DNA of 64,000 nt from Carposina sasakii (lineage: Eukaryota > Arthropoda > Insecta > Lepidoptera > Carposinidae), in NCBI GenBank assembly GCA_014607495.2, contig CP053170.1:5084001-5148000 (forward strand), read 5' to 3'. Positions within the stretch are counted from its first letter, which is position 1. Each line of letters starts with the position of its first letter. Made by a program: the position numbers and the translations under genes. The notes beneath the pieces were generated by a model. It saw only the letters and a program-made list of their open reading frames with translations, did not search any database and was not told where the DNA came from. This document shows positions 44,601-56,613 of this stretch, one piece after another.

Positions 44601-47600
44601 CTTCACTATAAAAGACTCGGCTCTTACTGCATGCAAGGAAAGAGATGCAGATGATGTATTCTAGTAATGCTCCACATCAGCACAGGATTCATATACCTGA
44701 TATATCCAGGTTGACGGTGACCAGACAGCTTGGTCTACTCCAACGGGACCGACCGTGGACGGCCATTACTGTGAAGACTCGACAAGCCACCACCTCCACA
44801 CTTAATATTATGATGCTGGATGCTATGCAGCTCAAGGAAGAAGGTATTTGATGTAACTGTAGTACAATATCACGGCCGAAATGTTGTACGAATGTCATTT
44901 GATAGTGACTCATAGTTTGATTATATATCTTACAAAAGCAAGGCAGCAGCGAAAATTATAGAATATTCGCGTTGAAATTTCAAATTACTTTAAGATTTAT
45001 ACATAATACCTACGAATTTTACAAGCAATCAGTAAATATTGTGCGATTATCGCTATCGCATTACTTTTGCTAGATAGGTAATGCGGGAGCCGCTCCGGAA
45101 TGTTGATTATTGAGCCTATGCATAGAGGAATGGCATAGAGGAGTAAATATCCCATATGTGGGCATGACACGCACGGGTATCTTAACTTTAGTAAATAGTA
45201 TAGCTTATTTCAGAAAATAATTACATAATCTAACAACCGCAAAGGTCGGACGCGGCTACTGTAGATCTTTCTAATTTTGCCCATCCACATGTTTTGATTG
45301 TTTTTAGGCTTTCTGGATGAAGTAGAATACCGTTTGTTAATCCACGCGGTTCAGGAGAAAGTACAGCTGTGTAGGCATAAAGGGAGTCTGGTGGCGCCCT
45401 CTACACCCGAGGTGATTTATTTACTACTGTTTTCTCTTCTAAGACTGCTTCAATGTAGATTTTTTATGTAGATTGCGTAAGAGAATGAAGTGAGATTGGA
45501 ATGAACTGAGTAGAACTGGGTAGGCGAACCTTAACGCTATACAGTGTAGGAGTTTCCGAAGTTCTTAAATTAGATGTAGGTACCTACTTCATACTTTTTT
45601 CATATTGTATACTGTGTTTGCTATTCCTAAACTAGAATATAAAGATGTCATTGAACTTTTTATAGACGCAATTACGTGGCATATCTTGGTTACAAGGCAA
45701 TGAAAGGGTCGCAGATTTCTTCCTGGAAAATTCGGAAATCATCAGCTATAATTACAACGATGTCCTCATTTCTAGAGGTAAGTACGCCAATTATAAATGT
45801 ATGAAGATTGCATGCTGTACGGATACTTTTAACATCTTGAAATGCGCATTTAGTATTCGTAAAGGAAGTTTCGTCTAGTTGCAGATACCAAAGATAGTGT
45901 TTTAGGTAGATATAAGAATAGTCTCAATTGGGGCCGATTGTTTCAACAACGAGCAGATCCTATCTGAAGGATGCTTTTAATGTTTTCTTTCTTTCTCTAA
46001 AACTTGATCAAGATATCATCATCAACTTTATCCTTAAGATACGTTATTTGACCGTCAGAAAAATTTACTCCATATGAAATATACATATTGAGAAATTATA
46101 AAAGCGCCTTGATTAAAATCTTGAAAATATTTAAAAATTCTTCTATTCTTAGGCGATGAACCTAAAGGCATGTACATAATAGTATCCGGTCTACTAGAAG
46201 CTAATTACATTCCCCCCGATGGAGAAAATGATGAGGCTATACCAAACTACGAGTTCATGACGGAACTGAAGTTTAGTGAGCCGAGTCAGGATTATATCGT
46301 CTCGGGGAATGCTACGGGGGTGCTTGGGGTAAGTAAAACTATTTTAATAAAAAACGGGGGTAAACCCCACTTGCAGCAAATGTATAATCTAAATTTGAGT
46401 TAAATTTAACTTGCGAACACTATATTCTGTTTATGTAAAAAAGCAAGGCGGCATATAAGCTAATTCGTTAAACTAAGCTAATTTCCACATTTTCCAAAGT
46501 TAATGTTTGCTCTTCTAACTATCTCCTGGAAGATATCTCTGTTAGATATCGTCTTAGTAAATTAAGTATGTTATTTGTTTTTCCACATGCATATAATAAT
46601 CGAAATACGATTGACATAACGAAGCTTCGGCGTCCACACTCATTATACCTATTTAAAGTCAATACCTGTTGTGTAGCAATATTTCATTATTTACCAGGTG
46701 CTAACCAACCGTCCATACAGTTATACTGTTCGCTGCGACACACAAGTACAAGCCTACTACATCTCACTGCCGGTTATCAAGGAGGCTTTTAATCTCGCAC
46801 CGCATCCTATAATGGGGTAAGTGTAGCACTGCATTCTAACTATAGGTAATTGGGTAAGTATAGCACTGCATTCTATAGGTAATTGAGAGTGTAACACCTT
46901 ATCCTATTATGGCAAATGTTTAGCACAGCATTCTTTACGTCGTAGAGTAAGTGTAGCACCGCGTCTTAAGTAGTAAGGCATAATGTTAACCACTGCATTA
47001 TATGGGTATTGGGTAATGAGATAAGCGTAGATCCGCATCCTATTATAGGGTATATTTCGCAAGGCATTCTATGTATAGGTGATGGGGTAAATGCAGCACC
47101 ACATTCTATTATGGGTTAAATTTTGTACCACACCCTATTTATTTATTTTATTGATAAGCACAAGTAACTACCAAAGCAACGTTTTTGAGATTGCAAATTA
47201 TTATCATGCGTTATATCTAGAACTTTACCCTAAGTGTGCCTGCCTATACGAACGTGTCTAATGTTAGGAAATTATAAATGGAGATACAGATAATAACTAG
47301 GCGAGTCCTAAGTTATTACGACTACCGTCATAGTTATTCTGACGGTTATATCACCAAATCCAGTTTATTTCATTTTTCAGGCTCGAAGCGTCAATGTGGC
47401 GTGAAATAGGCATCAAGATAGCTCAGTTAGTGCTTCCCACGGTACCTGCCTACCACGGCTGGTCCAATGAGAGGCTTAGCATGCGACTAGAACACGCCTT
47501 TGTACCTTGCCTTAAGGCTTTTAAGGTAATATATCTGCTGATATTTAAACTATAAATCTAGCAAGTTTCATAAAAATCCATTCAGTACTTTTAGTCTACT

Positions 47601-50600
47601 CTTATAACATGCACTGAAGAAGATGCAGCCGATACATAAATTATTATGTTATATATTCCAGATATTTGTGGTAAATGAACTAATGGAAGACATTCTATTG
47701 TTGGATGGCGTGTGTCAAGACATGGCTACCAGAGAGGTCTTCCAGCCACCCTGTTATATTCCCAGGTATTTATTTTATAGCATCTTGTGATATATAGATA
47801 GATAAATGATATCGAAGTTTCTCACAATGATTGGAATAACACGGGCCAAACAATAACTAGTGGCCCGTTGGTACCAAAAGCTCCCTTTTTAATCACACAC
47901 ACAATTTTGTCTATTCCCGGAACGCTCTTCATGTAGAATGCTCGCTGAAACGCTCTTGTTAACTTTTCTGGATAGTTCGATTTACATCATCGTTTGATGT
48001 TCATTTTGTCCCCACTCCATTTAATTTATTCAAAATCCAGAGTATTTCGACCATTAGCTAGCATCTTGTAACTTGTCTTTTACATCTGACCCCACTATGC
48101 TGCCACCCTGCAGTTTTGGGAACACCGCCTTGTGTATCGATATATACAGGGTGATTTTTGGTCGTCAACGTTCCCGAAAACTACGGAATCTCCTCATCAT
48201 CACGATCATTTTTCTCCATGGAAGCATACCTGGGAAGTGTCTGGTTTCCAAAATATTAGGGTCCAAAGTTGAGTAAATAGACTGCGTTTTTCTGCATAAA
48301 TGCACATAGACGCGCGTAGCAGGATTTTTTCACGAAAAATAATTAATATCTGTCTATAAAAAAACTAACATAAACACTAGACATTATAAATTTCGCACGA
48401 TCAAGGAATTTAAAAAAAAATTTCAAAAAAAAATTTTTTTTTCCCAGCATTTTTTTTGGCATAAACTTACTTTATTCCATGTATGGAATACGTACCCTTC
48501 GTTAAAGGTGGCCACAAAAAAACACCCTGTATGTGAGGGTGGCGAAAGAAAAGGGAAGCGCTTACAGCCCCACCGGGCCACTAGTTATTGTTTGGCCCTT
48601 GTTCCATTCCATTGTGAGAAACTTCGATATCGCGTTCTATAGGTGGCTCTGCTACATAGGTATGTAAAGTCAACCGTCCTATACTGGACTCCTATATAAA
48701 TTGTCCATAGAACAGCCCATCGCCTGATCTTCCCCAAGTCTTCACAATACTATCTTGGCGGAACCCCCCCGGAGACCAAACTCCTCATCATCCCCTCCAA
48801 GGATACCGATGAGCTGGACATTATGGAAGACGAGATTGACGACGTTCAGTGCGAATTGGTAAGTGCGAATAGATGAAGAAAGTAATATAGGTCTAGGAGG
48901 GTTAGATACAATCCGATGTGGTCATAATTTCTCAGATTGGGTGGGTGAAACCTACTCAGAAAATTTTAAGTACCTAATACACGCTTGCCGAGGCGCGGTC
49001 TCCATTTGAGAACTCGCTTACTCCACCGTCCATCGGTTCTACGACAGATGTGACCAGCCCACTGCCATTTCAGTTTGTAACACTTCGAGACCATGTCTAT
49101 AACTTGTTTCGGACTTAGTCATTTAGCGATATTCCGAGCATTGATTTTTCCGTAGCTCTCTCATACATTACATAGCATTGTTAAATTATACGCCTAAATA
49201 AATGAAGAAATAAGTACTTATTATTATCTGTCACCTTGTAGATATCAAACGTATCATCCCGCTGCCTTTACCACAAAGTCGCGCGTCGTCTGTCAAGTGA
49301 CTCTCGCAGTACGGTCAGACGTGGACGCAGCAAACGCAGGCGTGGGGCTAACGCCAGGCGTGTTAACTATAGAGAATCTGTTTGGGGGAAGCAGTGTAAG
49401 TAGCTATTTACTATATGTATAAGTACATATACAGAATGTTTTTTCTTCATCAACATTTCCGAACACTGCGCTTTCTCCTCGTCGCGACGAATATTTTTCT
49501 CCATGGAAGCGTTCCTGAAAAGGGTCTGTTTCCCAAGATATTAAAGTCCAAAGTTGAGTAATCAGATGGCATTTTTTTAAATACAGGTAAAAGAGGGTGT
49601 AACAAACTTTTGAAAAATCATATTCATCATCATCATCATTTACAGCCTTGAGAAGTCCACTGTTGGATTTTCTAACACTATTTATTGATAGACCATGGAT
49701 AGTTGATACAAAACCATTTACTAGGGTAACTAGGTTGTTTGTCGTCGCTAGACAGTTTTGTCGCTGGTGTGCGCGGCCGCATACATTTATTAAACAAAAG
49801 CCGACAGGGTGTTAGTCAGTCTTGTCGCTGCGTAGTTCTTGTAGGCAATAAACAACATTGTCTATGAGACGTTTTGTCTAAAATGTGCGTGATTTTTAGT
49901 CGTCAACGTTCCCGAGAACTACGGAATCTCCTCATCATCACGATCATTTTTCTCCATGGAAGCATACATGGGAAGAGTCTGGTTTCCAAAATATTAGGGT
50001 CCAAAGTTGAGTAAATAGACTGCGTTTTTCTGCATAATTGCACATAGACGCGCGTAGCAAGATTTTTCACGAGAAATAATTAATAGCTGTCTATAAAAAA
50101 ATTAAAATAAACACTAGACACTATAAAATTCGGCGGTCAAGTAATTTAAAAAAAAATATTTAAAAAAAATCCCAGCATTTTTTTGGCATAAACTTACTTT
50201 ATTTGATGTATAGAGTACGTACCCTTCGCTAATGGTGGCCACAAAAAAACACCCTGTATTTTGTGAAGCAACAGTCTGTCTTAAAACTGTCGTGACTCTG
50301 GTCTGCGCTCTCTCCTTCTTGTCACTGGTCTTTAAATCTGTGCCCCCTATACTAAACGTGGCTGAGGGATCTCCTTCATGATCCGTCAATTATGGCAACC
50401 CCATATTCTACACATCCCATACCCCATATTCGTCTATATGTAACAACATATAAATATTATTTACAGCAACACCTGCAATCGGTCAAATGGCGTCTCTGGC
50501 AATCAGTGCCAGTGAAAAGGAGATGGCGCCTAAATACTTTAAGCCGAGCTTCATAGATATTATGGTGAGTCACTCACTACGTAGTACGTAGGTAGATTGG

Positions 50601-52638
50601 AAGTCGTGTATGATTGGCGTAATTTAAAATTAATCACGATTATTAAGTACCTATAGATAAAGAATATGAAAAAAATAACTAGGTATTTTTCTTATATAAA
50701 TTATAAGTAAATAATGGCATTTATTTTCAGCCTGAAAAACTGGAGTCCAATATAAGAGGTGAGTAGGAATTCAATGTAAAAATGGATTTTAAAGAACCAT
50801 TAAAACCTGATGCGTTGGCTAAAAGCATGAAGCTTGCCAAAAAATTGCTTGTTTTTTCATTAAGGTCACCCTAACCTAACTAGGTTTACTTACACACGTA
50901 ATTAGCATAAAACTAAGTCTCTTGGCTACGCTAGTCTATCTGTTACGGATTTAGATGTAGGTTTCTCCAAACTAATTGTTTATATTTGGCCTAGTACCTA
51001 ATTGATTAGTTGTTTTTTCAGTATGCTTACAATTTCTAAACTCTTATATTATGTAATCAAGTACTAACTAACTGTGGATTGCGGGTCCATTCGACTACGT
51101 TTTTAATGGGTGGAGTGTACGAACGTTTCTTACATTATGTACCAGGTTCCTACGACAAGCGAAGCAGGGACTCTACTATACAGTTCGCGGGAGCGTCGAG
51201 ACCGCACGAGTCCCGAGCGAGACAGGAATCAGAGGTCGAGGTATGGGTATCACATATCGTCATAAGGTGTACTTAGCAGAAGATTAATAGGTACATATAG
51301 CTAGGCCATTAATAGAGCACCTATCCACAATTTAAGAATCACAAACTCCATCTTCCTGTTTGTGCGGCAAGCACGAACCTCTCGATAGTCCGTAACGATA
51401 TCGTCAAACTGTCATCTCATAGATTTCGCTTGCGAGTCGATAGCGTTACGGCGCGTAAAAAGGTACGTGATTACCCTTTAGTTCCCATTCATTTGGGGTC
51501 GTCGCAACATGTCCTCTTTTTTCATTCATCCCCATTATCCGTCATCTTAATAAAACTAAATTAATATGCTCAAAAAAAACAATTCTCATTACTTACCTAA
51601 GTTTTGTAGACAAGTTCTCTTTAGTGGACTATTTTTACATTTCATTTAACCTGGGTACCTACCTACTCTGCTTAATCCAGCATATCGTGTAAACCAGTAA
51701 TAGACACACTAAGAGAGAATGTTAGATTTATTAAAGTATGTGCGGGCGGTATATACAGGGTGTGTGTGACAGCCAGGCAAATACTGTAATACTGAACAAG
51801 TACCATTGTTTTGAGTTAAACGACAGTGTTATTACTCGCAGGAAATGCATTTTAATTTGATTATCCGCAATGTTTGCTTTCCGCGCCAATTGTATCGGGT
51901 GATCCTGTGACTAGTTAAATTGGCTTATTGGTTATTGTGTGAGACATAGCTGTTTTTCTGGTCACTTGTGACTCTCCATTAGGGTTGATTAGTATGTAAC
52001 TTTTTGGGACTAACTTTTTTTTTAAATCATCCATAGATTAAAGTCATTATATAAGGCCTACTTAAACAAATTACACAAGTTTTTTCCTAAAAAAATGAAG
52101 ATAATGTCGGAAAATTTTGGAATTTTCCTGCAAAAATTTTCAATGGTTTTCGCCTCAGAATCATGGTCTGATATCGCCATATCAATATTTGCCTGGCTGT
52201 CACAAACACCCTGTATTGGTTGCCAGCAAGCAAACAGTACAGACATCAGTAGCGAAACGTGTTTATTATTTAAAGCAAAATCGTTTGTCTACTTTTTACA
52301 AATAGAATTGCTATTTTAAAACAACTAGTTAATAAGTTAATGTTACGAAAAAATACGGTTTTGTTACTGATAACCAGTAGTTCGCTAGTCCCTAGAATCT
52401 AGGGCCTAGATTACGCCTACTGGTAAGCAAACTTTGGGTTACTGGTAACCAAAATTTGGTTAATCCTTTTTTCCCAGTGTAGTAGTTTTGACTATATTTA
52501 TAAGAAGGTATCAAACTATGTATTTTGCATGAAAAATAATATCTTTTTCAGTTATACACAACCCAGTTAGCGACTCGTACGAGAAACGCTTCAGGGGAAA
52601 AGAGACAGCGAGATCGGCCGGAGAAAGAACAGCACTGA
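35623..52638 (+). CDS. Sperm-type Na+/H+ exchanger with voltage sensor and CNBD (SLC9C family)
   Basis: Family members sit in the sperm flagellar membrane and exchange Na+ for H+ under control of voltage and cAMP. Exons: 35623-36954, 37266-37491, 38096-38252, ~38607-38879, 39605-39705, 40309-40440, 40651-40772, 41615-41762, 42396-42474, 43759-43859, 44710-44843, 45308-45411, 45666-45777, 46153-46328, 46698-46816, 47381-47525, 47662-47765, 48711-48858, 49242-49395, 50467-50564, 50731-50758, 51146-51240 and 52552-52638. About 1,390 residues. The start is ATG 35623 (AAAATGG), opening a signal-like MVFLITLILLFSISF; an in-frame TTG lies upstream. Exon 1 holds the exchanger membrane domain (GEGLIGD ~225-231, WGGLRGP ~418-424). 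Exons 6-8 give S1-S4, with S4 KLLRMLRFLRLCKLAR. Exons 13-15 form the cyclic-nucleotide fold. The basic tail is lineage-specific. The exon 3/4 junction does not phase and may hide a small exon. Confidence 0.92.
39268..39383. repeat. Small palindromic repeat, family P
   Basis: Starts GGGGTAAGCACGAACC and ends with its approximate inverse GGTTCGGGCTTACCCC, with inner TCCGTAACGCTAGCG. Related copies at 51366-51478 and 54793-54880. Confidence 0.65.
40005..40245 (-). repeat. Lepidopteran LINE-end repeat, copy 3
   Basis: Minus-strand copy in SLC9C intron 5, recognised by GGCAGCAGCGCCTCCCGTG and GCCTACGTCCAGCAGTGGAC. It ends about 60 bases before exon 6. Confidence 0.6.
41175..41300. repeat. Palindromic MITE, family M5
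   Basis: GCAATGCGACAGCTAAAATT faces AATTTTCGCTATCGCATTAC as an imperfect inverted repeat. A related copy is at 44935-45075; end fragments occur near 40514 and 42528. All lie in SLC9C introns. Confidence 0.6.
41811..42029. mobile_element. TA-flanked MITE, family M4, copy 1
   Basis: Ends CAGGGTCTGGGTGACAGCC and TTTGCCTGGCTGTCACAAAC then ATCCTG, with TA on both sides. It sits 48 bases after the weak exon 8 donor (AG|GTTATC) of SLC9C. Confidence 0.75.
42799..43138 (+). mobile_element. Helitron-like element, family A, plus-strand copy
   Basis: Begins TCTATACATATAATAAAAAT and ends CGCGGGCGTCCACTAG. About 340 bp, in SLC9C intron 9, matching 13613-13941 in reverse. Confidence 0.65.
43594..43760 (+). 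repeat. Reiterated splice-acceptor array before SLC9C exon 10
   Basis: Six diverged units ending in TTGTTACAG or TTTCAG, several followed by GGTTTTGT or TAGA, lead into the true acceptor TTTGTTACAG|GGTTTTGT. The first and third units reproduce both the acceptor and the first exon bases. Confidence 0.8.
44121..44196 (+). repeat. tRNA-like SINE head
   Basis: Contains an A-box-like AGCTCAGTTGGTGAGAGC and B box GGGTTCGAGTCCC. The D and T arms fold, but the anticodon arm does not make a proper 5-bp stem with 7-base loop and the acceptor ends do not pair. More likely a SINE head than a working tRNA gene. Confidence 0.55.
46798..47135 (+). repeat. Degenerate minisatellite seeded by the SLC9C exon 15 donor
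   Basis: About ten units of 29-40 bp, each like CACCGCATCCTATAATGG then GGTAAGTGTAG. The first unit is the end of exon 15 plus its donor (ATAATGG|GTAAG). Some later units keep GGGTAAGT-like donors. Confidence 0.8.
48147..48529 (+). mobile_element. TA-flanked MITE, family M6, copy 1
   Basis: Begins CAGGGTGATTTTTGGTCG and ends AACACCCTG, flanked by TA. About 383 bp, in SLC9C intron 17. Copies at 49884-50256, 58650-59277 (minus) and a diverged piece at 49432-49595. Confidence 0.8.
49884..50256 (+). mobile_element. MITE family M6, copy 2
   Basis: Shares TTCTCCATGGAAGCATAC, TTCCAAAATATTAGGG and the right end AACACCCTG with copy 1. The left end is mutated. Lies in SLC9C intron 19. Confidence 0.75.
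51366..51478. repeat. Small palindromic repeat, family P, copy 2
   Basis: Shares GCACGAACCTCTCGATAGTC and CCGTAACG with 39268-39383; the right arm is diverged. In SLC9C intron 22. Confidence 0.55.
51756..52213. mobile_element. TA-flanked MITE, family M4, copy 2 with inner extra sequence
   Basis: Ends CAGGGTGTGTGTGACAGCC and GCCTGGCTGTCACAAACACC then CTG, with TA flanks. It is 458 bp against 219 bp for copy 1; the added ~210 bp lies at about 51880-52085. In SLC9C intron 22. Confidence 0.7.
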
Positions 52639-55276
52639 CTTGGATCGATTTGAATTAGATTAATCTAGGCCCAAAAGGATCTGTGGAACTAATAGTATAG
52701 ACATTGTGGGGTTGGCCTCATGAGGAAAGTTCCAACTTTTTACCGAATTGGACAGTTTTACACCAGCTATACGAGTATTATGCAGATTCTGACGATCACA
52801 CTTAAGGTTAACTTCAAATTAGACAGGTCTGTCCCTCTCCATTTTTAACTTAAATGGCTGTGGCAGAAAGGGACAGGTAGGATTAATTTTAAGTTTAGTT
52901 TAAGTGTGACGGTCAGAATCGACGATATTAAATAGATAAAGTTTCTATTAGTCAAAGGCATGAACATTTAAAAAACAACGGACGGTGTGCTGTCACTGTA
53001 CAAATTGAAGCACAGTAATGGCGGCACGTTATGCACATTTGCGTATTTACTGGCCCAGCTTACTATTGTTTACATATTGGAGTGGCTAATGTGTGAAGAC
53101 ATGGAATGTACGGTACCGAGCTTACTATGGATGCTTCATTTCATCTGTGTCTGACTATAAATATATTCCGTCCGTATATTTTTTATAGGGTCCAATGTCG
53201 AGGTAATTTTGCTATGAATTTCAATTATAAGCTCCCTTATATCTTGATTCGTATAGGTCGTGAAGGGGAATCATAATTAACAATTTAATTTGAGGGTCTT
53301 CCGTCTTTTGGTTGTTTGAATCCTCTGGTTAGATTTTTTTTCAGTAATCAGTCTGTTGTTTTTATGGTTGATTTTGCAACACAAATCTATATTATTAATA
53401 TTGATATCAGGGTATTTTAAGAAGTTTCTGCATTATATTTTTTAGGAATATTGTTTTACCTGTTATTTTAATAAACATGTATATTGTTAAATTCTTTGAT
53501 TTATTTTTACGTGTAATAAAAGTTACTACACGAATAAACCATAATTCCTTTTAAATAAATTTTATATTGCTCAGTTCTAGGGTAGGAGTTCTCTCTTATA
53601 GGAATAATAAAACGTCAAAATATTTTTAAATTTTTATTTTAAATCTGATAAAGTATAAAGAAACCTCTGGTCTCTAGTAGAGACTTAAAAACGACTAATA
53701 AAAGACAAAAGAAATAAGTAACCTTTAAGTAACTTATTTTAAAATTCTCCAATAACTTGCAAGATCATGCAATCAAAAAGTAGAAAAATAAAACTTAGGA
53801 ATGTTTATAAAATGCAACCAATGAAAAAAAAATGTTATATTATGTCTGCAAATTCAATTTAAACAGACAGCATTGTTTTGTTATGATATTGATTAGTTGG
53901 GTAAATATCAATATCCGGCATACGTAGTTTATTGCCATAAATATTATAATTTTTTAACAATAAAATCGAGAATATGACAACACTTAAATACCTATAAAGC
54001 ACACTAATAAACTATTTTCAGTTTTAAGTACATTACAATAAAAACATAAATAATTTTCTCATTATGTATTTAGATGAAAAAGTAAAATCTCTCATAATTT
54101 TAGTGCTGTGACATAGAAAACAGTAAAAATATGAAAGTTATATTATAAAGTAGTAAGTAAATAAAACTGAAATAATCTTAACTAATTAATTATACACACA
54201 ATACTTTTTTTGTGGTATTTTTTATTGTACTTTCTCTTCAGATAATTTATTAACATTGCAGCAGTAAAAGCTGAACCCTTCAAAGTAGTAAAATATTGAA
54301 TTTAATAAATTCGTAAACAATTTTTCAACAGTAATTTTCCAAATATAACTTTTGATAACCAATCACCAAATAAAATAGAAAGTTCTTAGCAAAGTGTTTA
54401 AAACTAAACTAACTAAACCTAAGTTTCTTCTAGAACTTTACCTAAGTTTCTTCTAGTTTAAATATGAAGATTGAATTATATAAAATCGAAACATATTTAC
54501 ACAAGTGTTCTAGTAGTAAACTCTGTATTGTTAATTGCACCCAAGTCAATAGACTTTAAAATTATAGTTTCAGCATGATCTTGTCCATTTTCCAAATAAT
54601 TATTTTAGCTTGCATTCACATAAATAAAATGGGAATTTGCAAATGGTCACCCACAGTAATAAGATTTTACACTTATTTACAAATTAATTACAAAATATAA
54701 CTTGTCTATGACTTTATGACTAAAAATGTAATGTAGAAAAGTTTAATTTTATAATTTTGCCAAAATCAAAATACAAAATCTTAATTCAGCTCAGAGGGGT
54801 AAGCATGAACCTCTCGATAGTCCGTAACGCTAGCGTCAAACTGTCAAATCGCATAGATTTTGTTAGTGAGTCGCTAGTCTTCAACTCTGATCATACAATA
54901 TGAGAGTAATGTATTGTTTATATTATTACATGACACTAATTTATTGTTACTTATAAGTGCCTATAAGTTAACTCTTAAAAAAGTTGCTGACAACAACTTT
55001 ATTTCTGTAAGTAAATGTTTTAAAAAAAGCAAACTGCGAGTCCATGCCAACTTTTCTGCACTGGAATCATACTTCATTTACTAACATAATGTAGAAAGTT
55101 AACTGCAAATAACTTTCTAGCCGAATTAAGATTTGATATTAATACAGCTTACAGCAAATAACTTGAAACTGAAAAATGTGAGAGCATCTCACTTTATCTT
55201 TACAATGTCACATAAATGCGAAAAAGTTAGAATATCTCACTACAGTTTAAGATATTTGCTATATACTAGTAGAGTT
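52639..55276. other. 3' regions of SLC9C and DAP1 (convergent genes)
   Basis: AT-rich, non-coding. AATAAA signals for the plus strand lie at 53470-53475 and about 53516, both reasonable ends for SLC9C. Minus-strand AATAAA candidates for DAP1 lie near 54937 and 55000. A family-P repeat is at 54793-54880. Confidence 0.4.
52778..52932. repeat. Palindromic MITE, family M1, copy 4
   Basis: GCAGATTCTGACGATCACAC at the left and GTGACGGTCAGAATCGACG at the right, with the usual M1 centre. Probably within the SLC9C 3' UTR, 140 bases after the stop. Confidence 0.7.
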
Positions 55277-56140
55277 CTACTTTCTGGGTTGCTGGATGTG
55301 TCCACTGGGTTTAACATTCACATGTACTGGAGGCTTTGGACTGTGAGCAACTTGGGCAGCCTCAGGAGTGTAGTCTGCGTTACCTCGGTTTGGGGCCCCC
55401 GCTATAGACACAGGATTGGTTGGCACAGGAGAAGGTCCTGATAGACCGCTTAGGTCTTCTGTTGCTGGTTCTTTGGGGTCCTTTCCATGACCAGATTTGT
55501 GTTGAGTGATTCTCATACCACCTGCCTTTACTGTAAGAAGAGAAGAGGATATTTAACTACAGAATTTCATCGATTACGGACTATCAATTAACTATCTCAT
55601 CTAAATTCTAGACTCATTCAGCACTTCCATAGATATCCAATATCATTTATTTGCATTACAAGTAAATCAAAGTTGCAAAACATACAAATACAATATAAAT
55701 ACTAGGTAAGTTGTAACTTAATATAAGGAATTAGGCACAGTAAAGAACAGTAGGTATTCATAGATTGACCTTCATATAGTTACATTTCTTTGTTTAACAA
55801 CATAAGGTGATTATCGGCAATCTAACAAAATATGACGTCATAAAAATAATATCAAGGTCTGCCTAAGAAACTGGCTGTTCTATGTAATCTTAAGTTCTAA
55901 AATTATAACTACAATCAGCATAGCAGGTACATCTAAAGATTATTAGGTACCACTTAAATAGCATTAATATTATTATGCCGTAAATGTTAAGGACATAGGT
56001 TCTGGGCTAAAAAATAAGAATAAGAAGTGCTTATAAACAGGTTTCATAAATCGTCAACAAAGAAACAGCGCTAAATTACATTCGTTACCTGCAGGAGGAT
56101 GTCCGGCTTTTAGTTGGGCGGTTTCTTCAGTTGACGACAT
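55277..56140 (-). CDS. Dap1: Death-associated protein 1 (DAP1)
   Basis: A small, proline-rich, probably disordered cytosolic protein; in mammals it restrains autophagy and is a target of mTOR kinase. Two minus-strand exons, 56140-56089 (start ATG; donor GCAG|GTAACG) and 55530-55277 (acceptor TTACAG; stop TAG), join in phase 1 to give 101 residues against 102 in human. Matches to the vertebrate protein: AGHPPAVKAGGMRI at the start, RGNADYTPEAAQVAH in the middle and HIQQPRK at the end. Ser3 and a Ser-Pro at residue 51 are present, the two reported mTOR sites of the human protein. The intron is short (558 bp). The gene is convergent with SLC9C. Confidence 0.95.
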
Positions 56141-56453
56141 GATGCTAGTTAATGTGTACTGTAAGGTGAAAATTAATCAAAACTGATAAAGATAAGAGTG
56201 GGAAAACAAGCACAAACGCGTAAATAATAAAAATTGAGGACGTGTACGGCAACTCGAACACGAACGACCACGACGAAATGTCAAAGTCAAATGTGTGCTG
56301 TCAACCAAAGGGAGGATGCGTATTTACGCGACCTGTTACTTGGAAGTACGTAAACCAGGTACGGGCCGAAATACGCGGAAGACATCCAAAGTATTTGCCT
56401 TGCAAGTATCGTAGTGATAGTTTGAATCCAAAATTAAACCTTAGGCTATATCT

Positions 56454-56613
56454 GATGGCGCCGGAGCTGTACCCGATTTGGACCTCCAAAAGTGTGCAAA
56501 AGTGGGCAGTCTAATGGATGTGCTGTGCTCGCTTCTGCTGACGGCGCCGGAACTGTACCCAGTTTGGAGCTCCAAAAGTGTGCAGGAGTAGGAAGTCTCG
56601 TGAACGTGCTGTG
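56454..56613 (+). repeat. Two-copy tandem repeat, ~80-bp unit
   Basis: GGCGCCGGAGCTGTACCC and GGCGCCGGAACTGTACCC open two units that share TCCAAAAGTGTGCA and CGTGCTGTG-like ends. Confidence 0.75.
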
